Origin: a virus
Reading direction: 5' to 3' (one strand)
Virus record (IMG/VR): IMGVR_UViG_3300042549_010246
Span: 20,706 to 84,705 of that record
Length of the DNA: 64,000 nucleotides
Position 1 is the first letter of the stretch. Every line of letters starts with the position of its first letter. The notes under the pieces were generated by a model that had not been told where the DNA came from, searched no databases, and worked only from the letters and a program-made list of their open reading frames with translations. Both the position numbers and the translations under genes were made by a program. Shown here piece by piece: positions 1-9,393 of the stretch.

Positions 1-2
1 CT

Positions 3-815
3 GTTCAACCATTTTTAGCAAAAGAATATGGCGAAGAATTTGACCCTGCAATAGCCTTGGCTATATCAAAAGAGTATTCGGGACAAATATATAGAAACGT
101 AATTAAAGAGGCGCAAAGGCACGATTTGGTTGCGGACGCATATCCCACAGGAGGAAATCCTGATTGGCAGGAAATTGATTATAGGGTGGGATTTGAGCGG
201 TATAAAAATAAATATCAAGAGTATGTAAAAGCAGGTATTTTTAAAGGTAAAGAAGTAAAACCTGAGGCTCAAATTTTATTTCACTCGATGTCAATTAAGT
301 ACTATCAATATGAAATTTTTAATGAGGCCCAAAATATTTATAGATTAAATGAGATTGATAGAATTATAGCGAAGTCTCAATATTATGGTAAATTTATCGA
401 GTGGTGGATGAATTTTTGCGCAATGAAATTACGCGATTATATTCTTTTATTGAACACAAAAGAACCGAGAAAAGAAATGGAGTATATCGCTAAAGAAATG
501 AAAAACTTTTTGAGCGAATACGTTTATTACGTTAACAATAAAGCGGTAACAGATGAGGATAAACGATTTCGTGACCAAGCGATTTTCCGCTATATGGGTC
601 CTATATGTTCACAAGAATATTTATCCTTAAACGAACAAGTTTCGGGTGTTGATATCAAAATAAATCCTGATATCAAAGGATATATTAGTAATTTGATTAA
701 TGATGTTGCGATTTATGCTGAAAATGAGCCATTCCCAACACCCGCAGAACAAATTGAAAAAATGGATGCATTGGCAGAGAATTTATATAATGAATTGGAA
801 AGGGTAAACATATGA
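3..815 (+). CDS. Hypothetical protein, 5'-truncated by the window edge
   Basis: The frame is open from base 3 with no stop, so the gene very probably begins outside the window; the first possible internal starts (TTG at 57) have no convincing leader. At least 270 residues are visible. The protein is charged, rich in Tyr, Asn and Glu, and predicted mostly helical, with no membrane segment and no motif I recognise. Its stop overlaps the start of the next gene by four bases (ATGA), which suggests translational coupling and one operon. It belongs to the left cluster of large soluble proteins. I assign no function. Confidence 0.85.
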   Translation, partial: VQPFLAKEYGEEFDPAIALAISKEYSGQIYRNVIKEAQRHDLVADAYPTGGNPDWQEIDYRVGFERYKNKYQEYVKAGIFKGKEVKPEAQILFHSMSIKYYQYEIFNEAQNIYRLNEIDRIIAKSQYYGKFIEWWMNFCAMKLRDYILLLNTKEPRKEMEYIAKEMKNFLSEYVYYVNNKAVTDEDKRFRDQAIFRYMGPICSQEYLSLNEQVSGVDIKINPDIKGYISNLINDVAIYAENEPFPTPAEQIEKMDALAENLYNELERVNI

Positions 816-1123
816 AAATAAGTCAAAATGCGTTTAAAACGCTACAAGAAATACTGAAAAACTTGCAAATTGCGAGCACGAATGGTGCTAAAGTATTGAA
901 CCTTTTGGTACTACAGAATCCAATTATCCCTGATACATTTTTCATTAAATATGATATTGAATATATGTCAGGGGGTGACAGAAAATTTGAACCACGCTTG
1001 ACCCAAATAACCGACTCAGGTGAGCCAATGGATATTAATGACCAATTCGACAATGTGTATCAGAGATACGCATTTTTAGGGGATTGTATCCCCGTTAATG
1101 TATCTGATTTAAAAATAAAATAA
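812..1123 (+). CDS. Hypothetical protein, 103 aa
   Basis: Small soluble protein of 103 residues starting with ATG inside the end of the preceding gene and ending in a TAATG overlap with the next. The middle part alternates polar and hydrophobic residues as in a beta-rich fold (a stretch with YMSGGD near residue 50), and the N-terminal 30 residues look like an amphipathic helix. No catalytic motif or membrane segment. The tight overlaps on both sides suggest it is made together with the winged-helix protein downstream. Function unknown. Confidence 0.85.
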   Translation: MKISQNAFKTLQEILKNLQIASTNGAKVLNLLVLQNPIIPDTFFIKYDIEYMSGGDRKFEPRLTQITDSGEPMDINDQFDNVYQRYAFLGDCIPVNVSDLKIK

Positions 1124-4032
1124 TGGCTAATCGGGATAAATATAATTTTACACAGAAAACAGACGATTGGGGCTCTATTTACTATCAGAATGTCCCATCA
1201 TATAGCAATACAAGTATTGGAAGTACAGGAAATGCTTATTTAATAAGAAATTTCCTTAAAACTTTTTTTCCATTTTTGGATGTATCTGTTAACAAAACTT
1301 CAGGTGGCTCAGTCAGTGTCAAAATGCTGAATTATGAAGTGAAATTCAAGTTTACTGAAAATGGAGTAAATAAAGAATTTTTACTTAATCCAAGAGCGTT
1401 GGAGGATATTTTGGAACCACTATTCGAAGGTCAAGGATTCGATGGAATGACCGATTCAACATATTCAAAACCATTGCCTAAAATGTTGAATGATTTAGGT
1501 GATGATACGAGTTATGGATACAATTATCTTTTCATTGGAGCCAACAATCTTGATGGAATATATGAGGTAGAGTTAAATGCTAATATTTCCGTATCAGCAG
1601 CGTACCCATTTATTGTTGGACGTAGCAATGGTAAAATGGTTGACAAATATATTAAAATTCCTGAGAAAACTCAGGAGTATATAAGAAAAGTCGCTAATTC
1701 AATCAGCAGTTCACCGTCAACTCAAACCAATAAAAGTGATTTGGTCACTTTGGAAAAAGGGGATGCAAAATTATCATTGACGACTTTAGAACAAGAAATA
1801 ATCGATTTTTTGGCAGAAAATAATTCGGGTGTGGAGTTGATTACAATTCGTAATTTTTTCTTAGCGAATAAAAATTATGTAGACAGTGATGTTAATCGTG
1901 CGATAAGTAATTTGCTTCAAAAAGACTTAGTCGATAATAACCAAGTTAGTAATGTGGGATTACTGTATTATGTCACCACAAAAGGTTTGGATTATGTGAG
2001 TAATCCCGCTGTACAAATATTAGTGGAGGAGGCTACCCGAAATTTAACTGAAGACGAAGAAGATATTTTAAAATTATTAAATCGAGGCCCATCACTTACT
2101 CTAAACCAACTTTACCAATTTTTAACAATACCTGACCTACGAATAAATGATGGTGTAAAAGAGTTATTAAAAGATAATTTTATAGCATTTGTAGACCCCA
2201 CAAAAAAAAGACTCAAATATGAAATCACTCAAAAGGGTAAAAATGCCCTTCTGAATACATCGGCTTCACCCGCTGTACAAGCAGTAGTGGAAGAGGCCAC
2301 ACCCGTATCAAAGCCTATTCCAATGGCTACAGAAGGAGAAATGGCGAGTTTTAAATTTATAAGTCAAAACATCGACACGTTAAAGGATATGGAAAATAAT
2401 GACCCTGAGTTGTTCGATGCGCTGAGTCAAGGTATTAGATTGTTGCAAAAATTGACGGCAAATACGACGGGAGAACTTTTACCTTTCACACCTACAGGAG
2501 ACCAAGAAAAAATTGAATCCGCTTTAATGGATGATGATTTTGATTTGAATGAAGCAGACTTGGCAGAAATTGACTTGTCAGGAATTGAAGAAGATTTAGA
2601 ACTAAGTGATGATGAATTAGCCTTTACAGACCTTGGTGAATTCGAGGAGTTAAAAGATTTTGTAGAAAATGAATTAATGCCGAGTAAACCCCTGACACCT
2701 GAATTATATTCAGTTTTAACTGCAGTTGTAGTAGCAGGTATTGGCAAAGGTGATGAAGCCACAAAAAAAGACATTTTTGATTTAGCATCAAAGGAAAGGT
2801 CAAAAGGTTATCGAATTGACAATGCAGGCTTGAAACCCGAAGAAAACCAAATTAATAATTTGACTTGGGATTTATTCACGTTGGAGGAACAGGGATATGT
2901 AAATAGAAAGGCTGATAAAACTTTTGGTACAGTTTACTACAGTGTCACAGATAAGGGTGGTGAAGCAATATTGAAGTATCCTGAAGAACAAAAACAAGTA
3001 TCAAACGCACCTTTTGACATCGAAAATTTGAGTGCTCTTGAAAAAAATATTTTGCTCATTTTGGATAAGCCACCCGCTGCAGAAAAAGGAACATTGTATA
3101 ATGAAATGACCCTATCTGAAATTTGGGCAGAAGTGGATGAGACAATAGCGTCTCAATATAGTAGAGATTTGGTTGAAATTGCATTACATAATCTCATCGA
3201 CTATCAATTAGTTAATGAATTAAATCGTGTACCTGTAGAATACAGAAATTTTGATGATGCAAGGACAAATTCAACTATATCGGAATTAAAAAAGAAACCC
3301 ACAACTTTAACTCCGACAACATTAAAAATACTTCGAATTTTATACCGTTTTACAGGTAAATTATCCGCTGATAATATTAAAGATGATTTATCATTTGAAA
3401 ATGTTGCATTTCCTCATAAGGCAGTATTTAATCGTTTAATTGAATTGCGAGATATGGGATTAGTTGAAGAAACTAATACATCTTATGGAGGAATCGTGTG
3501 GCAAATTACACAGGCAGGAAATGAATATATCGATAAACTCCCAAAAGAAAAAACAGTAAATCAAATTAGGGAAGAGGAAAAACAACAGAAAGCCAAAAAA
3601 ACAGGCGATGGACTTGATTACGAATATTACTTGATAGCCAAGATTTTAAATGACGATACAGGATATCTCACTGCAGGAAGTGTAACAACAATTCTTCAAC
3701 AGCAATTCAACAAAACCCCAAAGTGGGATGAAAAGGAAATATTACTAAAACTTCAGGTTTTAGCGGCTTTAGGAGTGGTTGCATCATACATTCAGAACTC
3801 GGTTCCCTATTTTGAAATTAATGAATTAGGAGAAGACGTTGTAAAGTATTTAACTGAAAAAGATAATCAAGGTTTATTTAGTGCTACAGAAACGAAAGTT
3901 TCCTCACGACCATCTCCAACGGACAGTGCCACGATGTACAATGTAGGAACTATAAAAGTAGGTAATGACGGTAACAATTGGCAGATAAAAGAAAGTAAAA
4001 CAGGTGTCAAGCGTTGGGTAAAAATGAAATAA
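1123..4032 (+). CDS. Multi-domain protein with about six tandem winged-helix domains
   Basis: 969 residues. After an N-terminal globular part (about 1-200) come two winged-helix-like units (about 218-292 and 308-377), each ending in the wing pattern Y-x-[IV]-T-x-K-G and followed by a repeated linker containing PAVQ and VEEAT. A helical and very acidic spacer (about 405-530) follows, then four more winged-helix-like units (about 535-640, 650-730, 745-830, 850-920). The last 30 residues carry a small G-x-DG-x-x-W...GVKRW motif. Tandem winged helices are typical of nucleic-acid or protein docking, but none of the units looks like a known transcription factor. The protein could organise DNA in the capsid or act as a scaffold; both are guesses. 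It is the first large gene of the left cluster. Confidence 0.8.
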   Translation: MANRDKYNFTQKTDDWGSIYYQNVPSYSNTSIGSTGNAYLIRNFLKTFFPFLDVSVNKTSGGSVSVKMLNYEVKFKFTENGVNKEFLLNPRALEDILEPLFEGQGFDGMTDSTYSKPLPKMLNDLGDDTSYGYNYLFIGANNLDGIYEVELNANISVSAAYPFIVGRSNGKMVDKYIKIPEKTQEYIRKVANSISSSPSTQTNKSDLVTLEKGDAKLSLTTLEQEIIDFLAENNSGVELITIRNFFLANKNYVDSDVNRAISNLLQKDLVDNNQVSNVGLLYYVTTKGLDYVSNPAVQILVEEATRNLTEDEEDILKLLNRGPSLTLNQLYQFLTIPDLRINDGVKELLKDNFIAFVDPTKKRLKYEITQKGKNALLNTSASPAVQAVVEEATPVSKPIPMATEGEMASFKFISQNIDTLKDMENNDPELFDALSQGIRLLQKLTANTTGELLPFTPTGDQEKIESALMDDDFDLNEADLAEIDLSGIEEDLELSDDELAFTDLGEFEELKDFVENELMPSKPLTPELYSVLTAVVVAGIGKGDEATKKDIFDLASKERSKGYRIDNAGLKPEENQINNLTWDLFTLEEQGYVNRKADKTFGTVYYSVTDKGGEAILKYPEEQKQVSNAPFDIENLSALEKNILLILDKPPAAEKGTLYNEMTLSEIWAEVDETIASQYSRDLVEIALHNLIDYQLVNELNRVPVEYRNFDDARTNSTISELKKKPTTLTPTTLKILRILYRFTGKLSADNIKDDLSFENVAFPHKAVFNRLIELRDMGLVEETNTSYGGIVWQITQAGNEYIDKLPKEKTVNQIREEEKQQKAKKTGDGLDYEYYLIAKILNDDTGYLTAGSVTTILQQQFNKTPKWDEKEILLKLQVLAALGVVASYIQNSVPYFEINELGEDVVKYLTEKDNQGLFSATETKVSSRPSPTDSATMYNVGTIKVGNDGNNWQIKESKTGVKRWVKMK

Positions 4033-4051
4033 AAAATAAAGAAATACGAAT

Positions 4052-7000
4052 ATGAATAATCAAGCAAAAATCAAACTTGAGAAGATAAAAAAACTGAAAC
4101 TCCCTGAAAAAGTAAGGGCTACAGCAGACAAAATTGAAAAAGGTTTGTCAAGTGAAGACGCGGCTACTCAAAAGAAGGCTGAAGATGCATTGAATAAACT
4201 TTATGAACAAATCAAAGCAGTTGCGGCTAAACAGCGCGAAGAAAAAACGGAAAAAGAAGTCAATGAAAAGACGATTGTTCCTCAAAACGCTGACATCGCG
4301 GCTCCTGAAGTTAAAAAAGAGTTAACAAAAAAAACCACGGTTGCAGATGAGATTATTGATAAGGCATTAAAAAACGACCCTGAACTTGCGGGATTTGGAA
4401 AATCAGATAAGCGCAGAGACGCGGGTCGTAAAGCACTTCCTGCGGGTAGACGTGTATCTAAAAAAGGATGGAAAAATCAATATGGTAAATCTGATGGTGG
4501 ACGTGTGTATTACGAAAACCGTGAAAACCGTAAAGACCGTAAAAGTCCTGCGTACAAAGCAGGATATCCTTTTTTGGCCAAAGGGGGTAAAATTCACCCT
4601 ATGGATGACGAAGACGGAACTTTTTATGTAAACCTTTACAAAACTAAAGGAGACCAAATTGTTTCAGTGGATGAGCGCGAATACAATTCTAAAGCATCGG
4701 CTATGACTTATGCGATGATGAAACGCGATTTTATGAAAGTTGGTGAAAGCATATTTGTTATGAATGATGACGGTGATGTGTTGTACACTTCAATCGGTAC
4801 CAAAAAAATGGCTATGGGAGGCAAATTCCCTTATCAAAATGCTCAAGTGGGAGATAATGCTCGAGTAATTCTTGACAATAAAATGGGAACTATTATGGTG
4901 GCTTATGGCCGTAGATTCCATTTGAAATTCCCTGATGGAACTGAAAAGACATATTCCGCTGAGGAATTGGAATTTTTTCCGACGGATGAAATGATGGCTG
5001 ATGGTGGTAATATTGGAAATCCAACATTCGTAGTTAAAAACTTAGACGGAAAAGTTGTTTTGAAAACTAAAAGTTTAAATAAAGCATCGGATTATCACGG
5101 TTTACTCGGTAGGGATACTCATACGGTTGAAACTCTTGACGGCAGAATATTGAGTGGTTCAAGTGATGATATGGCCGATGGTGGAATGATGCCTAATAGT
5201 GGTAAAAAATATGATTATTCTGAGTATTTCGACTTTAATGCTAAAGGTAATTTTGCATCTAATTTAAATGGTAAAAATTACGAAATAATTTATCGTGATG
5301 ACAAATCTAAAATGTATGATTTGTTTGAAGATGGGAAAAAGATAAAAAGTAGTATGTATGTTCTAAATTTAATGTTTTTTCCTGATGAGAGGAGGGAGTA
5401 TTTTCAAGGTACTATGAGTGATGATGCTTTAAAAAGTATTTTAGATTATGAATATCCTAATAATAGTTTTTCTGTTGAGTATGATTCAATATCAGGGACA
5501 AAAATTTATGGAGCAAAATCCAACCTTTTAAAGGCACAAGCCAAACTCAAAGATATTTATAAAATGAAAACCACATTGATGGGTGAAAATCAAATAGGTA
5601 AGAATTATTTATCCGTTCCTTCACAATTTGTGTATTTTGCTAAAGGTGGTATGATGGCCAAAGGTGGCTATATGGCGAAAGACGAAAATTATGAGTATGT
5701 AAATACATTCAACTATTATGATAGCAATGTTCCTGTACCTCAGGATGATTTTGAAAAATTGATTGATGCTTATCACAAAAAACTTTCAGGTGATAAACTT
5801 GATGAGGCCAAATACAATGTATTGAAAATTCAAATGGGTAACTATTTGGGCCATAAAACAGTTGACAAAATGGAAGAATACATTGAAAAAACACACAATG
5901 CACACAAAATGGCAAAAGGTGGCTATGTTTCCAAAAGAGATGTTGAAGCAATCACTATCATAAATCCAAATAAAAGTGATTCCGCAAAGAAATATTTGAC
6001 ATTTAAGAGTGGTGAATTCCTTAATGGATTAAATCAGTTTGAGAAAGGTGGAAAATTGATTGATAATTACACTTACATCAAGCGAGGTGATATTTTTGCT
6101 GTTTATTACAAGGACAAAACTAAAAAAGCCTATTTCCAAACTACGATGGAAGATAAACCTAAAAATGGTTTTTGGGTCAGCAAAAAGGCTTTAATTAGAG
6201 AGGGTGGAAAAACGCCAAGTAAGTCAAGTGCAACTTTTGATGCTTACGAATCATATGATGAATTATCCAAGTTGAATGGCAAAATTTGGGACAAATTAAA
6301 AATTGAAAGTGGCAGTCAAATTTATGCTTCGGACTCATTACAAAAGAAATTGGCTATTGAGTATCCAAATTCAGGTATTGATGCCAAATTCAAAAGTTTG
6401 AAAGCCGCTCAAAGAAAAAAAGTTGCTGAAGTTATGACCGATGAAAACGAGCATAGTTTACGTAATTATTTGACACTACGAGGATACCTTGGACCAAAAG
6501 AATATGACAGTTATGAAAGAATATTTGACCCAAAAAGTCGGTATGTATTAAATCCTGATAATTTCAAAAATTATACTGCTGATAAGGTGAAAGTTGGTTC
6601 AATTTTAACTACAAAAACAGGTACAAAAGTAAAGGTAGTTGAATACAATCCTCAATACGGAGTGAAGGCTATACGAATGGATGCGACTGCAGCCGATAAG
6701 CCATCTCAATATATAGAATTGTCAAAATTTAAAGGATTTGAAAAAATGGCTGATGGAGGTTCTATTGGTTTTGAGGCACTTTCCAAAAAAGTTGCATCGA
6801 GGTATGCGGGCAAAAATGTAAAGCCTAAATATCAAAAAGAATATGGAAAGACCTATGACAAGGCTGAAGCAAAAGAAGTCGGTGACAAAGTAGCGGCAAA
6901 AGTGTACCGTATGCAGCAAGGTAAAATGGCCTCAGGTGGTAAAATTGAATTGCCTCATCAATTGGACAAATACTTTACAAAGCCCGCAGGTACAATCGAA

Positions 7001-7336
7001 GTTGAAATGAGTAAATTAATTCCGATTCGTGCACGAAAAAGCGGTATTGAGAATGCAGAAGTGTATATGAAAAAGGCTTACGATGGCGAAATGTCGAAGC
7101 GTAAACCTATTGAAATTTACAAGACGCGCAATAAAAAGTATCGCGTGAACGATGGAAATAGCACTTTTGCCGTTGCTAAAAAGAATGGTTGGGAAACGAT
7201 TTATGCTACCGTAGTTTCCAATCCAAACGTCACAAAACGCGCGGAAAAAAGTACATTTACAATAGCAAAAGAAATAAGAAAAGCAGGTGAAAGTTGGTCG
7301 GATGCAGTTAAAAGAGTAAAGGAAAACAGAAAATGA
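4052..7336 (+). CDS. 1094-aa modular protein with eleven xAxGG-type tags and a C-terminal ParB-like domain
   Basis: A basic, Lys-rich N-terminus (1-150) is followed by a string of small domains separated by a short tag: LAKGG (175), MAMGG (253), MADGG (315, 374), FAKGG (529), MAKGG (535, 620), FEKGG (663), IREGG (715), MADGG (899), MASGG (959). Residues about 980-1053 look like a ParB/sulfiredoxin-type domain: an IPIRARKSG stretch, then YRVNDGNSTFAVAKKNGW, in which the usual catalytic or ligand residues are partly changed. A beta-rich unit around 262-312 resembles an SH3-like fold. The tags mark domain borders and may be processing sites, as Gly-Gly sites are in some viral polyproteins, or simple linkers. 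The next gene begins four bases before this stop. Function unknown; probably a virion or DNA-associated protein. Confidence 0.8.
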   Translation: MNNQAKIKLEKIKKLKLPEKVRATADKIEKGLSSEDAATQKKAEDALNKLYEQIKAVAAKQREEKTEKEVNEKTIVPQNADIAAPEVKKELTKKTTVADEIIDKALKNDPELAGFGKSDKRRDAGRKALPAGRRVSKKGWKNQYGKSDGGRVYYENRENRKDRKSPAYKAGYPFLAKGGKIHPMDDEDGTFYVNLYKTKGDQIVSVDEREYNSKASAMTYAMMKRDFMKVGESIFVMNDDGDVLYTSIGTKKMAMGGKFPYQNAQVGDNARVILDNKMGTIMVAYGRRFHLKFPDGTEKTYSAEELEFFPTDEMMADGGNIGNPTFVVKNLDGKVVLKTKSLNKASDYHGLLGRDTHTVETLDGRILSGSSDDMADGGMMPNSGKKYDYSEYFDFNAKGNFASNLNGKNYEIIYRDDKSKMYDLFEDGKKIKSSMYVLNLMFFPDERREYFQGTMSDDALKSILDYEYPNNSFSVEYDSISGTKIYGAKSNLLKAQAKLKDIYKMKTTLMGENQIGKNYLSVPSQFVYFAKGGMMAKGGYMAKDENYEYVNTFNYYDSNVPVPQDDFEKLIDAYHKKLSGDKLDEAKYNVLKIQMGNYLGHKTVDKMEEYIEKTHNAHKMAKGGYVSKRDVEAITIINPNKSDSAKKYLTFKSGEFLNGLNQFEKGGKLIDNYTYIKRGDIFAVYYKDKTKKAYFQTTMEDKPKNGFWVSKKALIREGGKTPSKSSATFDAYESYDELSKLNGKIWDKLKIESGSQIYASDSLQKKLAIEYPNSGIDAKFKSLKAAQRKKVAEVMTDENEHSLRNYLTLRGYLGPKEYDSYERIFDPKSRYVLNPDNFKNYTADKVKVGSILTTKTGTKVKVVEYNPQYGVKAIRMDATAADKPSQYIELSKFKGFEKMADGGSIGFEALSKKVASRYAGKNVKPKYQKEYGKTYDKAEAKEVGDKVAAKVYRMQQGKMASGGKIELPHQLDKYFTKPAGTIEVEMSKLIPIRARKSGIENAEVYMKKAYDGEMSKRKPIEIYKTRNKKYRVNDGNSTFAVAKKNGWETIYATVVSNPNVTKRAEKSTFTIAKEIRKAGESWSDAVKRVKENRK

Positions 7337-8448
7337 AACTATTAAAATTAACTAAACAGGAAGTCGCAAAACTTCAAAAGCAATATAAATTTGGTTCTGA
7401 TTTGACCAAACAGGATGTAGTTGTCAAAATTTTTAATCCATATGGTCGCGGCAGATGGTATTTGGTAAACCAAGACCCTGATGACCCTGATTATATTTGG
7501 GCAATCGTAGATATGGGAATGGGACCTGAGGTTGGCTCGGTAAGTTTAAGCGAACTACAAAACTTTCGAATGCCTGTATATGGGTATAAATTTCCTTTGG
7601 AAAAGGACAGGTTTACACAACGGAACGCTGTTGAAGTGATTGAAGGATTACAGCGAGGAAACTATTTTGCAGATGGTGGTGAAATTAAGGTCAAAGTTGC
7701 ATCCAAAGATATTTACAACAAAAATCACTACAGGGGTATTTTTCAAGATTCCGATAAGGATGGTGTTCCTGACATAGATGATTTGCAGCCTAAAAATCCC
7801 AAATTACAGGGTGAAGTTGAAGAGTTAAAGTTTTCTCAAGTCTTTGAACGATTGCTCAGAACAAAAAAGTCTTTGGACAAAATTATGAGGGCGGCCATCG
7901 CAGAACTTGAAGCAATTTCTCCCGCAGGAAGCACAATTTATGCAAGAACTAAAACTCCATACTCAATTGTCAATAAATTGATAAATAAAAAGTCTACAAG
8001 TCTTGAAAGGACGAAGTTAGGCGATGTCGAGGGTTTGACGGATTTAATTGGAACTACGGTAGTTGTGAAAAGTTTGGATGACATTAATGATGTAGCAAAA
8101 GAATTGGATAAGGGAGTATTAGGTGAGATTTTGGAGAAAAAAGATTACTATGAAAAACCAAAAGCGGGATATCGCGCGATTCACTACATTACAATTTTTG
8201 AGGGTGTCGCGATTGAAGTTCAATTAAAAACTTATCGTCAGAAAGAAATAAATGAGGCTTCGCACGAGGCTTATAAATATGAAAATCTTGAAGCGGACCG
8301 TTTATTGTATTTAACCAATTTGGCAAATGAGGCTGACAAAGGAAATAGAAAAGCACAACTTGCAATTGACAAGATATTCCTTGATAAAAAAGCATTGAAG
8401 GAATCTTTGTACAAGGACAAAATCAGACGAAATAAATTACCTTCGTAA
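7333..8448 (+). CDS. DUF2958 domain fused to a RelA/SpoT-type nucleotidyltransferase domain
   Basis: 371 residues. Residues about 20-105 match DUF2958 (VVVKIFNP, later a Glu-x-Gly, SLSEL and a FPLEKDRF end). A FADGG tag lies at 112-116 and a calcium-binding-like DSDKDGVPDIDD stretch at 139-150. Residues about 160-340 match the (p)ppGpp synthetase fold: R205-x-K207 with P and S211, D237 in DLIG, GY-x-x-x-H at 279-284, and E295 in EVQLKT, so the ATP-, metal- and acceptor-binding residues appear kept. The usual Arg after DLIG is Thr. No hydrolase (HD) domain is present. It may make (p)ppGpp or pyrophosphorylate another acceptor. The shared tag with the preceding gene and the overlap suggest joint function, perhaps packaging with the virion (inference). 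Confidence 0.82.
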   Translation: MKLLKLTKQEVAKLQKQYKFGSDLTKQDVVVKIFNPYGRGRWYLVNQDPDDPDYIWAIVDMGMGPEVGSVSLSELQNFRMPVYGYKFPLEKDRFTQRNAVEVIEGLQRGNYFADGGEIKVKVASKDIYNKNHYRGIFQDSDKDGVPDIDDLQPKNPKLQGEVEELKFSQVFERLLRTKKSLDKIMRAAIAELEAISPAGSTIYARTKTPYSIVNKLINKKSTSLERTKLGDVEGLTDLIGTTVVVKSLDDINDVAKELDKGVLGEILEKKDYYEKPKAGYRAIHYITIFEGVAIEVQLKTYRQKEINEASHEAYKYENLEADRLLYLTNLANEADKGNRKAQLAIDKIFLDKKALKESLYKDKIRRNKLPS

Positions 8449-8462
8449 TAAAATTTACATAT

Positions 8463-8894
8463 ATGAAAAAAATAACAGTTATCCTTCAGGAGAAAAATGT
8501 GAAATTGAACAGTTTACCTGAGAACATTCAGACAGCAATTGAAAATTCAATTAATTTGTATGATGACATTCAGAATTTGGAAGCAACATTGACCGAAGAG
8601 TCAACTGATGAAGAAAAGGCTGAATTAGTCGAAATGAGAGAGACCCACGATGAATTTAATGAATCTATCGTAGGTGCTATTGAAAATTTTCAGAAAGAAA
8701 CTGAGGCTAAGACAAAAGCCGAACAGAAAAACGACCAACCCCCAACTCCCCCACCTGCGCCAATAAACACACCCGCGCCAATTGGCGAAACTGATGAAAA
8801 GAAAAAAGGTTTTGGAATCGGAACCTTTATTCTCGGAGCGGCTGTATTGATTGCAACAGCGGGTGCAGTTAATATGATGAGAAACAAAAACTAA
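8463..8894 (+). CDS. C-terminally membrane-anchored small protein, 143 aa
   Basis: An acidic helical body (1-90) is joined by a proline-rich linker (93-107) to one hydrophobic segment (about 117-137) and a short basic tail, so the body probably faces one side of a membrane as a tail-anchored protein. ATG follows an A/T-rich leader. The stop overlaps the next ATG (TAATG). It is the first of the many small membrane proteins of the window. No enzymatic motif; likely a virion membrane component by context. Confidence 0.87.
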   Translation: MKKITVILQEKNVKLNSLPENIQTAIENSINLYDDIQNLEATLTEESTDEEKAELVEMRETHDEFNESIVGAIENFQKETEAKTKAEQKNDQPPTPPPAPINTPAPIGETDEKKKGFGIGTFILGAAVLIATAGAVNMMRNKN

Positions 8895-9103
8895 TGGAAA
8901 AATTACCCCAACACTACTTTGCATTTAATCCACAATCCGTCCGTTGGATGGATATGGTATTTGTAGCACCAATAATGATTTATGCGGGTGTCAAGGGTGA
9001 TTTTAAACCGTATGTTAAATTTTCTTTGATTGCTATTGGGTCTTTGACTTTTCTGTACAACGGCATTAATTATGTAACCAATTTACAAAACGGAGAGAAA
9101 TGA
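8894..9103 (+). CDS. Small protein with two hydrophobic segments, 69 aa
   Basis: Residues about 18-34 and 43-62 are hydrophobic, predicting a hairpin of two membrane helices with a short loop (GDFKPYVK). The gene overlaps both neighbours by one to four bases, which argues that it is translated. No recognised family. Probably part of the virion membrane protein set or a holin-like helper; context favours the former. Confidence 0.82.
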   Translation: MEKLPQHYFAFNPQSVRWMDMVFVAPIMIYAGVKGDFKPYVKFSLIAIGSLTFLYNGINYVTNLQNGEK

Positions 9104-9393
9104 GTTACCGTATTACGAGATACACTTTTGAACAGGCCAAAAAATTGGGGGTGACGGTGAAGCCGTCTACGGTCCAAGGCAAAAAAATTGATGTGTTCAA
9201 AAACGGAACTAAAGTCGCTTCGGTTGGAGCAGTTGGCTACAATGATTATCCGACATTTATGCGATTAGAGCGCGAAAGAAAAGTTCCCGAAGGAACAGCA
9301 AATTTGCGTAGGAAAGCATATAAAATCAGACATCAAAAAGACAGGACCGTCCGTGGAAGCAATGGATGGTACGCTGATAAACTATTATGGTAA
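9100..9393 (+). CDS. Basic 97-aa protein resembling a small conserved protein of giant eukaryotic viruses
   Basis: Soluble, strongly basic protein. The pattern KKIDVFKNG, a Gly-x-x-x-DYPTF unit, an RR-x-x-Y-x-x-RH segment and the terminal YADKLLW resemble a short uncharacterised protein that I recall from nucleocytoplasmic large DNA viruses and from metagenomic viruses. I base this on memory of the pattern, not on a search. Start and stop overlap both neighbours (ATGA and TAATG). It may bind DNA or RNA, given its charge, but no function is known to me. Confidence 0.82.
   Translation: MSYRITRYTFEQAKKLGVTVKPSTVQGKKIDVFKNGTKVASVGAVGYNDYPTFMRLERERKVPEGTANLRRKAYKIRHQKDRTVRGSNGWYADKLLW

Noticed and set aside
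4403-4657. Short frames on both strands inside the start of the 1094-residue gene
   Set aside because: They arise from repeated Lys/Arg/Asn codons and lie wholly within a convincing longer gene.
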